A stretch of 64,000 nt of DNA, taken from an uncultured Bacteroidales bacterium (lineage in GTDB: Bacteria; Bacteroidota; Bacteroidia; Bacteroidales; F082). The first letter of the stretch is position 1. Each line of letters begins with the position of its first letter. Below, piece by piece: positions 28,553 through 36,932 of the stretch. The position numbers and the translations under genes were made by a program. The notes under the pieces were generated by a model, which did no database searches, had not been told where the DNA came from, and worked only from the letters and a program-made list of their open reading frames with translations. Location: the NCBI GenBank assembly GCA_905236635.1, contig CAJOCJ010000001.1, positions 101,394 through 165,393 of the forward strand, in the 5' to 3' direction.

Positions 28553-29233
28553 ATGAGAATAAACGACCGCATTCTTTTTGAGGACAATCACCTCATCATT
28601 GTCAATAAGCTCCCGAGCGAAATCGTCCAAGGTGACAAAACCGGCGACGTGTGCCTCCTCGACGACGTTAAGTCATACATCAAAGAGACGAAAAACAAGC
28701 CCGGTGAGGTGTTTGCAGGCCTCGTGCACCGCCTCGACCGCCCTGTCAGCGGTGCTGTGATTTTTGCAAGAACCAGCAAGGCACTCAGCCGTATGACGAC
28801 CATGGTAAAGGACCGTAACTTCCACAAGACGTATCTCGCCATCGTGAAAAACCGTCCGCCGAAAGACGCCGACGAGCTCAACGACTACATGGTGAAAAAC
28901 GAGGCTCAGAACAAGTCGTACATAGTGAAAGAGGGGACAAACGGAGCGAAATTGGCGACTCTAAGATATCGTGTCGTCGGCAAATCCGACAATTACTATC
29001 TCCTTGAGGTTGAATTGATAACAGGTCGTCATCATCAGATCAGATGCCAGCTCGCACATATCGGCTGCCCAATCAAAGGCGACCTCAAATACGGCTATCC
29101 TCGTTCCAACCCCGATGCCTCGATATGCCTCCATTCCTACAAAATCACCTTCGCGCACCCGACATTGAAAACGCAGATGACAGTCACCGCCCCGATGCCA
29201 AAAGGTATGCCCTGGGACGCTTTTAGTTTTTGA
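28553..29233 (+). CDS. RluA-family pseudouridine synthase
   Basis: This 226-residue enzyme would isomerise uridine to pseudouridine in rRNA or tRNA. It opens with ILFEDNHLIIVNKLPSEIVQ, carries the catalytic-Asp motif LVHRLDRPVSGAVIFAR (about residues 56-72) and the TGRHHQIRCQLAHIGCPIKGD segment. No N-terminal S4 domain is present, so it is of the short RluA/RluC-like class, and the target position cannot be told. The start is the ATG right after the REP tail; the frame stays open upstream to a TTG at 28505, but that part is the repeat itself. A structured repeat fills the gap to the convergent LRR gene. Confidence 0.9.
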   Translation: MRINDRILFEDNHLIIVNKLPSEIVQGDKTGDVCLLDDVKSYIKETKNKPGEVFAGLVHRLDRPVSGAVIFARTSKALSRMTTMVKDRNFHKTYLAIVKNRPPKDADELNDYMVKNEAQNKSYIVKEGTNGAKLATLRYRVVGKSDNYYLLEVELITGRHHQIRCQLAHIGCPIKGDLKYGYPRSNPDASICLHSYKITFAHPTLKTQMTVTAPMPKGMPWDAFSF

Positions 29234-29234
29234 T

Positions 29235-29290
29235 GCCATTTGCAGAAATGCGACCTACCACAGGGTACTGTTGAGCATTTCAAAAATGGC
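29235..29290. repeat. Structured dispersed repeat, family C, between two convergent stop codons
   Basis: The element holds the core GACCTACCACAGGGTACTGT inside a stem GAAATGC/GCATTTC (29245-29251 with 29275-29281) and an outer GCCATT/AATGGC stem. It fills almost the entire space between the RluA stop and the LRR stop. The same core, with a compensated stem GAAAAAC/GTTTTTC, occurs inverted at 63230-63290. It may act as a bidirectional terminator, although a T-run is lacking. Confidence 0.8.
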
Positions 29291-29291
29291 G

Positions 29292-30356
29292 TCAAAAGAC
29301 AATTAACGGAGTTTCTCGAGGTTGACTCAAAAACTCAATTTCCTCGTCACTTAACTGAAACATGTTATCCCTCACAATCAGCATCTGCATGCCTGGCTTG
29401 AAAACGAGTTTCCACGGAAAATCTTCCAGCAGGTTTCCTTCGCAGTTGAGATCGATCAGAGATGGCATTTCCGACATATCGGGCATCGAAATCAGCTTGT
29501 TGTAACCCACTCCGAGGCGCTCCAACGAGTCCATCTCTACAACCCATTCCGGCAATTTTATAATATTGTTATGATGGATGTAAAAATAATCCAGCGACTT
29601 CAGATTTCGCATGGTGTCGGGAATCGCCCCAATCTCGTTATACGAAAGATACAGATATTTTAGATCCTCGTAATTGCCAATAAAATCAGGGATTTCCTGA
29701 ATTTTATTTTTGTAAAAGTCGAGATGCGTCAGCTCTGTGAAATCTGATATCTCTTCAGGAATTGTCGTAAAATCATTTTCATAAAAAATGATAGTGCGCA
29801 GCTGTTTCAGATCGGCAAAAGATGCTGGCAGCGAGCTCAACTTATTTTTACCCAAATTGAGATTCGTACACTTCAAAATGCCAATGTTTTCTGGCAATTT
29901 ATTGATTTTGTTGCCTCCAATCGACAGCTTTTTGACTTTCGAAGCATGCTTGACGTCCGACTTCGTTAGTTTTAATCGGTTATGATTCAAATCCAGACTC
30001 CTCAGACTGTCGAGTTGTGCGATGAAACGGGGAATATGCCTGATTTTATTGTGCTCTAAATCAAGATGTTCGAGATTTTTACAGTGTCTGATGCTCGGTG
30101 GGATGCGTTTGAAATCGTTGTTAAAGAGTTTTATCGAAACGATATTATTGTTTTTCGGGAACTTGATTCTTCTCAGACCGCATTGCTCGATTATGACGGT
30201 GCGCAGACTGTCGGATGCCAGCAATTTTCTGTCGATTTTTTTGATGTTTTGGTTCGAGATGATAAGGATACCGCCTTGTTGTATAACAGCCTCCTGCGCC
30301 ATGCATGATGACAGCAAGGCGACTGTTAACAACAAAAGTGGCAGTATCTTTTTCAT
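29292..30356 (-). CDS. Leucine-rich-repeat lipoprotein
   Basis: This 354-residue protein (lipobox LLSSC, Cys 18) is built of about a dozen LRRs of roughly 23 residues with the consensus LxxLxLxxNxIxxIPxxI (for example LEHLDLEHNKIRHIPRFIAQ and LKYLYLSYNEIGAIPDTMRN). The LRR type is the bacterial IP/LP kind, which forms a curved binding surface; no enzyme domain is visible. The gene starts 12 bases after the BlaR1-like gene and has no promoter of its own, so it is probably the third gene of the BlaI-controlled operon. Ligand unknown. Confidence 0.88.
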   Translation of the reverse strand: MKKILPLLLLTVALLSSCMAQEAVIQQGGILIISNQNIKKIDRKLLASDSLRTVIIEQCGLRRIKFPKNNNIVSIKLFNNDFKRIPPSIRHCKNLEHLDLEHNKIRHIPRFIAQLDSLRSLDLNHNRLKLTKSDVKHASKVKKLSIGGNKINKLPENIGILKCTNLNLGKNKLSSLPASFADLKQLRTIIFYENDFTTIPEEISDFTELTHLDFYKNKIQEIPDFIGNYEDLKYLYLSYNEIGAIPDTMRNLKSLDYFYIHHNNIIKLPEWVVEMDSLERLGVGYNKLISMPDMSEMPSLIDLNCEGNLLEDFPWKLVFKPGMQMLIVRDNMFQLSDEEIEFLSQPRETPLIVF

Positions 30357-30368
30357 AATAATTGTAAA

Positions 30369-32274
30369 TTACTTTTTAGTAAAAGTAATGCTTTCAATAC
30401 CGATGTCTTCCTTGAAATCATAGAATTCGACAACGATTTTGTCGCCTTTCTTTTTGTAGATGTATGGCCGCTGTCCAGGCTCTCCTAAATCGCTGCCGTC
30501 AGGATTCTTCGGTTGAATTGCGCCGCCTTCGGTTTTTTCATCGTAAATATACTTAAAATCAAGTCCGACATGTTCGAAGACAACAGATTTCTCGCCGTTT
30601 TGTTCGGCTGTGAGCTTCATCACAAACAAACCGTCATCGTTGTTGTAGAAGTCCATCGTCATCTCCATGACGAAGTTGGTTCCGTCTTTAGTGCCTTCGC
30701 CTTTGCCATCCCATTTCGTTCCCGAAAGGGCAGTCAATGTGTTTTCAGCGCCGTTAAGCTTGAAATAGAAAGGTATTGTGTACTGTACTCTGACAGGCTT
30801 GCCGTCATTCATTCCGGGCTTCCATTTCGGCATCATCTTCAACACTCTGATTGCTTCAGCGTCAAGCTCATCGCTAACGCCACGCAACACTGTGAATGAC
30901 GACAGACTGCCGTCTTTTTCAATCACAAACTGGACATACACCTTGCCTTCGATACCTTTTTCCTTTGCCGCTTCAGGATATTTCACGCTTTTGCTGATGA
31001 AATCGAACAAGGCAGTTGTTCCACCTGGATATTCCGGCATCACATCAACGGGTCCGGTTTGAACTTCATCTTCATCACCTGATGAATCGGAATCATCAAA
31101 TATCATATTGACCAGGTATTTAAGGTCAAATGGCTTTCCGTCGACAGTGACAGTGTAGCTGTTGCGCTCGTCATTGTTGTTTTTGGCAACAACTGTGTGA
31201 TCGCCAAGCTTGAAGGCCTTTTCCTTCTTGACACTATTGATGTCGAGAGTGTAGTCTTTCCCGTCAAGGTTGATTTCCATAGGGTCGGCAAACGTGACGT
31301 ATGACTCTTCACCTATTTTAATTGTGGTCCTGCTTTCGTTTTCCACAGCGCTTTCTGTAGCTTTTTCAGCGGAAACTTTATTCTGACCGTTTGTTTGGCA
31401 GTTCGCGAACAATAACAGGGCGAACAGTGGGAGGGTAAGTAATGCCTTGATTACCACGCCCTTAGCTTTTTTGCTTTGAGTAATCATTTTGATTCTTTTT
31501 TTGGTTAATAAAAAACTGAAGTTATTGCTCATGTTGCTGAAATCGACGGCCGTGCACTGCTGCAAAATCAACATCATGTAGTTTTGTTTGTCGATACCGG
31601 TGGCGACCACATCGCGGTCGGCCATATATTCGTGGAGGCTCTGTAACTCCCTCTTATACAAGTAGATGAAAGGGTTAAACCATTGGATGATCATCATCAG
31701 TTCCACAAAAAGTATGTCGGCTGAATGGTGGTGGGCGATGTGGCTCATCTCGTGCCGCACAATCTCTGCGTTAACGTTCTCATTCGGGAAGAAAGCGTAG
31801 TTGAAAAATGAGTATGAGCCATGTTCCTTGCCAGTGAAAACCGCAGTATATCCTGGCATTTTTTTCTTCGGCGAGCGGATGATGACGATGGCTAAGCGTG
31901 CCAGTTTTATGATAAAAAGCAATGTCATCACGCCTACACCTATTATATATATTATCCAAATGTATTTCCAGCTCTGAAGCTACCGCTATGTCATCGGCTG
32001 TTACTTCTGTTGGAACGCTAATCGTCACGCCATCGGCAGTGATCACCACTTCATCGAGCATGATGCCTTGAAACAGACTCTCTCGATATGCGTTAACCGC
32101 CGGTATGTTTCTCCCGATGAAAATGCCTGCTGCCGGCAATATCAGCGAGAAGCCGAGTGCTATAATAAGGAACGCGCGGTTAAAAGCCAGCCTGTTGCTG
32201 TTGATGAACAGCAGACGGTAGGCCGCCCAGAGGAGCGCTATCGCGATTGCTATTGAAATGATACTTGTTGCCAT
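30369..32274 (-). pseudogene. BlaR1-like M56 metallopeptidase with C-terminal TonB domain, apparent frameshift
   Basis: Two overlapping frames together make one protein. The first (from ATG 32274) encodes membrane helices up to TADDIAVAS. The second continues as SWKYIWIIYIIGVG, a further helix, then the M56 zinc peptidase site RHEMSHIAHH, YMADRD, a membrane anchor, a TonB C-terminal domain (KSVKYPEAAKEKGIEGKVYV) and a C-terminal beta domain. The frame changes near 31974, where one extra base (or two missing) would explain the shift. The intact product would be about 634 residues. BlaR1-like sensors cleave BlaI-type repressors when triggered. Either the gene is broken, the sequence has an error, or expression needs frameshifting. 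BlaI is directly upstream and the LRR gene downstream. Confidence 0.8.
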
Positions 32275-32293
32275 AATGTTTGTTGTTATTTGT

Positions 32294-32357
32294 GGATAAC
32301 ACATGTGTTATCCTTACTGGATTTTTTTATCCTGTTGGGTCAAGGCATGCCTTGACC
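32294..32357. repeat. REPIN: two family B palindromes in inverted orientation
   Basis: The palindrome GGATAACACATGTGTTATCC (32294-32313) with tail TTACTGGAT reads forward. GGTCAAGGCATGCCTTGACC (32338-32357) with tail CAACAGGAT reads on the minus strand. The tails face each other across a T-run, the arrangement called a REPIN. It lies between the blaI stop (it touches the stop codon) and the BlaR1-like start, and on RNA it would fold into stable hairpins between the two genes. Confidence 0.8.
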
Positions 32358-32720
32358 TTATTCTTTAATATTTTCAATCATCTTTTTAAGTTCTTCAATC
32401 TGCTCCATGCTGAAGTTTTCTTTCTTCGCGAAAGCTGAAACGAGGTCGAGGTACGAATTGTTAAAATAGTTCTCAACCAAACCTTTCAGCGAGCTCTCGG
32501 AATACTCCTCTTTACTTATTAATGGGAAGTAACGGTTGGCTTTGCAAAACGTCTCGTGCGCCACAAAACCTTTCTTTTCCAGTATCCTGACCATAGTCAG
32601 CACCGTGTTATACGCCGGTTTCGGCTCTGGATATGCCGCCATTATCTCATTGGCGAAACCCTGTCCGATCTTCCAAATCACCTGCATTACCTGCTCTTCC
32701 GCTTTAGTTAACTCTTTCAT
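32358..32720 (-). CDS. BlaI/MecI-family transcriptional repressor
   Basis: This 120-residue protein is a Penicillinase_R winged-helix repressor: LTKAEEQVMQVIWKIGQGFA, then PAYNTVLTMVRILEKKGFVAH (recognition helix and wing) and a C-terminal dimerisation helix region. BlaI proteins bind a dyad operator as dimers and are inactivated by BlaR1 proteolysis. A 7-4-7 dyad overlaps its own promoter, so autorepression is likely. In Bacteroidota such BlaI/M56-TonB pairs are common and are often not linked to beta-lactamase; none is adjacent here. A REPIN separates it from the BlaR1-like gene. Confidence 0.94.
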   Translation of the reverse strand: MKELTKAEEQVMQVIWKIGQGFANEIMAAYPEPKPAYNTVLTMVRILEKKGFVAHETFCKANRYFPLISKEEYSESSLKGLVENYFNNSYLDLVSAFAKKENFSMEQIEELKKMIENIKE

Positions 32721-32750
32721 AACTGTATTTTTTATATCTAATTAACGCTG

Positions 32751-32758
32751 CAAATATA
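32751..32758 (-). promoter_or_regulatory. -7 box for blaI
   Basis: On the minus strand this is TATATTTG (TAnnTTTG), 31 bases upstream of the ATG. Confidence 0.6.
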
Positions 32759-32778
32759 CAACTTATTTTAATACGATG

Positions 32779-32796
32779 TAACTAAAAAATTAGTTA
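32779..32796. promoter_or_regulatory. Candidate BlaI operator
   Basis: TAACTAAAAAATTAGTTA is a perfect dyad of 7-bp arms with a 4-base spacer. It covers the -33 region of the blaI promoter, where binding would block RNA polymerase. The assignment to BlaI rests on position and on the dyad type expected for this family. Confidence 0.6.
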
Positions 32797-32844
32797 ATAA
32801 TAAAAATATTTTTTATGCATTGAAAATCAATACTTTAAAAATTA

Positions 32845-32885
32845 AAAAAAATAAAAAAAACCCCACCTTTACACGAAAGGCGGGG
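32845..32885 (-). terminator. Intrinsic terminator for yceD-rpmF
   Basis: Read on the minus strand, CCCCGCCTTT and its near complement form a hairpin with a five-base loop (32861-32885), followed by a run of T. It sits 17 bases past the rpmF stop. Confidence 0.9.
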
Positions 32886-32901
32886 AAAAACAATATAAAG
32901 A

Positions 32902-33096
32902 TTATGAAAAAAATTTTCTTTGTTTAATTATTTCTTTGCTCCTTCCATGACGGTCGCCGTCAACGTAGTATGCTCTGTGATAAACGTGGATTGTGCCTGT
33001 TACCGGGCATGTTGCCAATGTTGGAACCTCAGCTTTGTAGTGAGTTCTTCTTTTCGCGCCTCTTGTATGAGACTGTCTTCGTTTAGGATGTGCCAT
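32902..33096 (-). CDS. rpmF: 50S ribosomal protein L32
   Basis: This 64-residue basic protein starts MAHPKRRQSHTRGAKRRTHY, the standard L32 N-terminus, and continues CPVTGTIHVYHRAY. Only one cysteine remains, so it is the zinc-free form of L32. It follows the DUF177 (YceD) gene by 21 bases, the classic yceD-rpmF pairing, and is closed by a strong terminator. Confidence 0.97.
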   Translation of the reverse strand: MAHPKRRQSHTRGAKRRTHYKAEVPTLATCPVTGTIHVYHRAYYVDGDRHGRSKEIIKQRKFFS

Positions 33097-33117
33097 TTTA
33101 CACTATTTTTTTAATTA

Positions 33118-33654
33118 TTACTTATCTATTCTATTTTTCAAATCTTTCATCATTTGTTTCCAAGGAGTCTCTTCTTCCTCCTCGTTTTCCGCCTCCGACT
33201 GAGAGAAGTTGTGCAGTTTTGCCAGGACTTCCTGGTTGCACAAGCTCTCGTCGTCGTGCGTTCTGTGAATTGGGAGCGACAGGATGATGTATTCATAAAT
33301 CAAATCACTCAAGTCGAACTCGCTGTCGTTCTTTGTGATGATGATGACATCCTCGTCTTCGTCGCCTTTCTCGGCACCATATTTCAGGTAAACCTCCGCC
33401 GAGTTGGCTAGCGCCTGCTCATAGTCATCGCCGCATCTGTCGCACTGAAGAACTACCTTACCATCAAATTTCAGCGTCAAAACGAACATGGTTTCCATTT
33501 TTTCGACGCCTAAATGAAGGTTCACAACTCCTTTTTTCACCTCCGAATAATCTCTCTCTTCAAAGAACTTGTCGTCTATAACATATTGATAATCAGTATG
33601 TCCGAACGGCAAACCTGCCAATGGAATTGTGAATATGTTGTCTTCTTTCTTCAT
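33118..33654 (-). CDS. DUF177 (YceD-like) protein
   Basis: This 178-residue cytosolic protein has the DUF177 core with a CDRCGD knuckle (about residue 65) and an acidic tail. DUF177 proteins are widely conserved next to rpmF and have been linked to 23S rRNA/ribosome assembly. I chose the ATG at 33654 (MKKEDNIFTIPLAG). A TTG eight codons earlier lies inside the -7 box and cannot be the start. The leader is only about a dozen bases. It is co-transcribed with rpmF. Confidence 0.9.
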   Translation of the reverse strand: MKKEDNIFTIPLAGLPFGHTDYQYVIDDKFFEERDYSEVKKGVVNLHLGVEKMETMFVLTLKFDGKVVLQCDRCGDDYEQALANSAEVYLKYGAEKGDEDEDVIIITKNDSEFDLSDLIYEYIILSLPIHRTHDDESLCNQEVLAKLHNFSQSEAENEEEEETPWKQMMKDLKNRIDK

Positions 33655-33672
33655 TTTCTCCAATTCGGGGTG

Positions 33673-33680
33673 CAAAAATA
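33673..33680 (-). promoter_or_regulatory. -7 box for yceD-rpmF
   Basis: On the minus strand this is TATTTTTG (TAnnTTTG), 18 bases before the ATG. It decides the start codon of the DUF177 gene. Confidence 0.65.
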
Positions 33681-33711
33681 CAACTTTTTTTATTACAATT
33701 TACAAAAAAAT

Positions 33712-35301
33712 TCAAAATTCCGCAATTGCCTCCTTCAAAATCTCGTCAAGAGGCTCGTAAAGCGGGTAAAATGCTTCGTCTCCAAACACATTCCTCGCCA
33801 CGTAAGCCTTGAAAAGCTGCACCGTCAGTTTCTTCGCGACATTTTTTTGCTCGTCGGTGCCTGTGATCTGCTTGCTCTTCGCTTCTTTCAAAATCTCATT
33901 CCACATCTTGTCGGTGAACACGAACTTCTTGTCGAAAGTCTTTTCATCGCCATATTTCATTATCTCGTCGCGATGTGCGTCGGAATAGTCGAAAGCCTGC
34001 TGGAACACTATGCTGGCATTTACAATCTTGTTGAAGAAATACTCTGTCGAATCCTGCTTCAACGGCACATATACATCTGGCATGATGCCACCACCGCCGT
34101 ACACTGTCTTCCCGCCAGGTGTGACATACTTCAGCGAGTCGGCGAAGTGTATGCTGTCGGCGCTGAACATCTCGCCCGAGAGGTATCTGTCGTATGACTC
34201 GAGTATGTATTTCTCCCTGTCGCCGTCGTAAGGTTTCTGGATGCAACGTCCCGTCGGGGTATAATACCGTGCCACTGTGAGTCGCAGACCGGCCCCGTCG
34301 CCGAGGTCAAACTGCTCCTGCACCAGGCCTTTGCCGAACGAGCGACGACCGATGATGGTTCCTCTGTCGTTGTCTTGAAGCGCGCCGGCCACTATCTCCG
34401 AAGCCGATGCTGACCCCTCGTCGATGAGTATGATGACAGGTGTCTCTTCCAACATGCCACGCCGGCGCGCGAAGATATACTGCCTGTCACGGTGCTCTCC
34501 CTGTGTATAGACGATGAGGCTGCCTTTAGACAGGAACTCGTCGGCGATGTCCACCGCCTCGGAGAGATAGCCTCCGCTGTTGCCTCTGAGGTCGAACACC
34601 AGCTGCGTCATGCCCTGCGCCTGCAGCTTCTTCACGGCTTTCACAAACTCCTTGTGTGTGGTGGCGATGAACTTCTCCAACTTGATGTAACCCGTAGTCT
34701 CATTGAGCATATACGCCACATCAACGCTGTATGTCGGGATGACGTCTCTAGTGATAGTGAAGTCAAGCAGTCCGTTCACGCCGCGACGGAACATCTTCAC
34801 GTCGACTTTGGTGCCACGCGGACCCTTGAGGAGCTTCATCACCTTATTATTATTAATACCTACGCCAGCCACGAGGCTGTCGCCCACGTAAACGATCCTG
34901 TCGCCAGCGAGGATGCCGCATTTCTCCGACGGCCCGCCTTTGATGGTGCTGATGATTGTGACGGTGTCCTTCTCAATCCTGAACGTCACGCCGATGCCTT
35001 CAAAGCTGCCTTGGAGGTCTTCGTTGACTTCTTTCACCACTTCCGGCTCGAAATACTCGCTATGCGGGTCCATCTGGTCGATGACGCTGTTGACGGCCTC
35101 TACCTGCAGCTCCTGCATATTGACGGTGTCAACGTATTCATTTTCAATGAGATAAAACACCTTGTCGACCAGCGTCATATCGCTGCCTTTATTAATAAAG
35201 GTGTTGCCAGCGCCATTCGAGCGTGCTATGATGATGCCCAGCAACACGCCGAAAGCGATTGCCAAGGCTAGAAAGACCGGTGCTAGATATTTGTGTCTCA
35301 T
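33712..35301 (-). CDS. S41-family C-terminal processing peptidase (CtpA-like)
   Basis: This 529-residue protease has an N-terminal membrane anchor (VFLALAIAFGVLLGIIIA), a helical region, a PDZ domain (KGGPSEKCGILAGDRIVYVG, about 118-137) and the S41 core. The core includes VFDLRGNSGGYLSEAVDIAD, the catalytic Ser in DEGSASASEIVAGALQD and the Lys in GRRSFGKGLVQ. It cleaves C-termini of envelope proteins. In type IX-secreting bacteria S41 enzymes process various cell-surface proteins, but the substrate here is unknown. It is the last gene of the seven-gene porW operon and overlaps fabD by ATGA. Confidence 0.95.
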   Translation of the reverse strand: MRHKYLAPVFLALAIAFGVLLGIIIARSNGAGNTFINKGSDMTLVDKVFYLIENEYVDTVNMQELQVEAVNSVIDQMDPHSEYFEPEVVKEVNEDLQGSFEGIGVTFRIEKDTVTIISTIKGGPSEKCGILAGDRIVYVGDSLVAGVGINNNKVMKLLKGPRGTKVDVKMFRRGVNGLLDFTITRDVIPTYSVDVAYMLNETTGYIKLEKFIATTHKEFVKAVKKLQAQGMTQLVFDLRGNSGGYLSEAVDIADEFLSKGSLIVYTQGEHRDRQYIFARRRGMLEETPVIILIDEGSASASEIVAGALQDNDRGTIIGRRSFGKGLVQEQFDLGDGAGLRLTVARYYTPTGRCIQKPYDGDREKYILESYDRYLSGEMFSADSIHFADSLKYVTPGGKTVYGGGGIMPDVYVPLKQDSTEYFFNKIVNASIVFQQAFDYSDAHRDEIMKYGDEKTFDKKFVFTDKMWNEILKEAKSKQITGTDEQKNVAKKLTVQLFKAYVARNVFGDEAFYPLYEPLDEILKEAIAEF

Positions 35302-36179
35302 TCTATTGCCGCGCTTGACAACTCGATGTTAGGATTCAACCTTCTGAACAAGCCCTGTAGCACTGTGCCGGGACCCACCTCTATCACCTGGTTGACGCCT
35401 GCCGCTATCATGTTCTCCATGGTCTGTGTCCAACATACAGGAGCTGTCAGCTGCTTGATGAGGTTAGCCTTGATGATCTCAGGGTCGGTCACTGCCTGTC
35501 CTGTGACGTTCTGATACACTGGGCAGATGCCTTTCGAGAACTTGGTCTTCTGTATCGCCTCTGCCAGCTCTTCGCGTGCCGGTTCCATCAGTGGGCTGTG
35601 GAACGCGCCGCCAACCTTCAATGGAAGAGCGCGCTTGGCACCTGCTTCTTTCATCATCTCGCAAGCTATCTCTATGCCTTTCACGCTGCCTGAGATGACC
35701 ACCTGTCCTGGACTGTTGAAGTTGGCCGGCACCACCACCTCGTCGATGGAATCGCAGATCTGACGGATCTTCTCGTCCTCAAGGTTGATGATAGCTGCCA
35801 TAGTGCCTGGGTTGGCGTCGCATGCCTTCTGCATCGCCATGGCACGCTGCGACACTAGTCTCAAACCGTCTTCAAACGTCAACGTCTGGTTGGCGACCAA
35901 TGCCGAGAACTCACCCAAAGAGTGTCCTGCCACCATGTCAGGATTGAAATCCTCAAGCATGGCTGCCAGAATCACTGAATGAAGGAAGATGGCAGGCTGC
36001 GTGACCTTGGTCTGACGCAAGTCCTCATCGGTGCCTTCAAACATTATATCTGTGATGTTGAATTTCAAAATGTCGTTGGCCTTGGCAAACATATCCTTGG
36101 CCTTTGGGAATCTGTCGTACAAATCCTTGCCCATTCCCACAAATTGTGCTCCCTGTCCTGGGAAAACGTATGCTTTCAT
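35298..36179 (-). CDS. fabD: Malonyl-CoA:ACP transacylase
   Basis: FabD loads malonate onto acyl carrier protein for fatty-acid synthesis. The 293-residue product shows YVFPGQGAQFVGMGKDLYDR at the N-terminus, the catalytic serine in GHSLGEFSALVA (about residues 91-102), the conserved arginine near 116, and GGAFHSPLM with the catalytic histidine near 200. Length and order are normal. Other fab genes are not adjacent. It sits between the Bax-inhibitor-1 gene (9-base gap) and the S41 protease (ATGA overlap). Confidence 0.97.
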   Translation of the reverse strand: MKAYVFPGQGAQFVGMGKDLYDRFPKAKDMFAKANDILKFNITDIMFEGTDEDLRQTKVTQPAIFLHSVILAAMLEDFNPDMVAGHSLGEFSALVANQTLTFEDGLRLVSQRAMAMQKACDANPGTMAAIINLEDEKIRQICDSIDEVVVPANFNSPGQVVISGSVKGIEIACEMMKEAGAKRALPLKVGGAFHSPLMEPAREELAEAIQKTKFSKGICPVYQNVTGQAVTDPEIIKANLIKQLTAPVCWTQTMENMIAAGVNQVIEVGPGTVLQGLFRRLNPNIELSSAAIE

Positions 36180-36188
36180 AATAACTTT

Positions 36189-36908
36189 TTAATTTCTTTT
36201 TCCGAAAAATCTTAATAAATAAAGGAATAAATTGATAAAATCAAGATAGAGACTCAATGCTGCGTTGATAGAAAGTTTCGTCGTCGTCTCACTGTTTTCC
36301 AGACCAAGCATCCCGATGTTTTTGATCTTTTGGACATCGTAAGCTGTTAATCCTGTGAAGATTATGACTCCGATGATGCTTATGATGTAGTCAAGTCTCT
36401 CGCTATGCATGAACATATTGACTAAGGAGGCAATGATGATACCTACCAACGCCATTAACAAGATTGAACCTAATTTGGTTAGGTCGGTCTTGGTGGTATA
36501 GCCCACGACGGCCATTATTCCGAACATTCCACTGGTGATGAGGAATGTCTTGAAGATAGACGTTTGTGTATATACCAAGAAGATAAAACTGAGGCTCATT
36601 CCCATCAAAATGGAATAGGCGATGAAAATCAGTATCATTGTTGATGCTTTCATCTTCTCTATGCCAAATCCCATGATGAGGACAAGAGCTAATGGCGCCA
36701 ACATCACTATCCAACCAAGGATGTTCATGGATGCAGTTCCGTCAGCGCGTATCGTGTACATTGACATAATCAATGTCTCGCTAGTTCCAAACAGATATGC
36801 TGTAAGTGCTGTTATTCCAAGCGCTAAGAACATCCACATGAAGACGTTCGCCACAAATGTATTCGACAAAACTCTTGTCGGACTATTCATGTCATAATTT
36901 TCATTCAT
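36189..36908 (-). CDS. Bax inhibitor-1 / YccA-family membrane protein
   Basis: This 239-residue protein has seven hydrophobic helices and the BI-1 signature in the C-terminal half (IISIIGVIIFTGLTAYDVQKIK, with the conserved Asp), followed by AALSLYLDFINLFLYLLRFF. Members are calcium-leak or protease-modulating membrane proteins; the bacterial role is loosely defined. The gene sits 24 bases after folE in the long reverse operon. Confidence 0.94.
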   Translation of the reverse strand: MNENYDMNSPTRVLSNTFVANVFMWMFLALGITALTAYLFGTSETLIMSMYTIRADGTASMNILGWIVMLAPLALVLIMGFGIEKMKASTMILIFIAYSILMGMSLSFIFLVYTQTSIFKTFLITSGMFGIMAVVGYTTKTDLTKLGSILLMALVGIIIASLVNMFMHSERLDYIISIIGVIIFTGLTAYDVQKIKNIGMLGLENSETTTKLSINAALSLYLDFINLFLYLLRFFGKRN

Positions 36909-36932
36909 ATTTTTAACTTATTAAATGGCCAA

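Noticed and set aside
32275..32304. Earlier start for the BlaR1-like gene (MCYPQITTN)
   Set aside because: The extra residues are translated from the REPIN palindrome; the ATG at 32274 begins a normal membrane helix.
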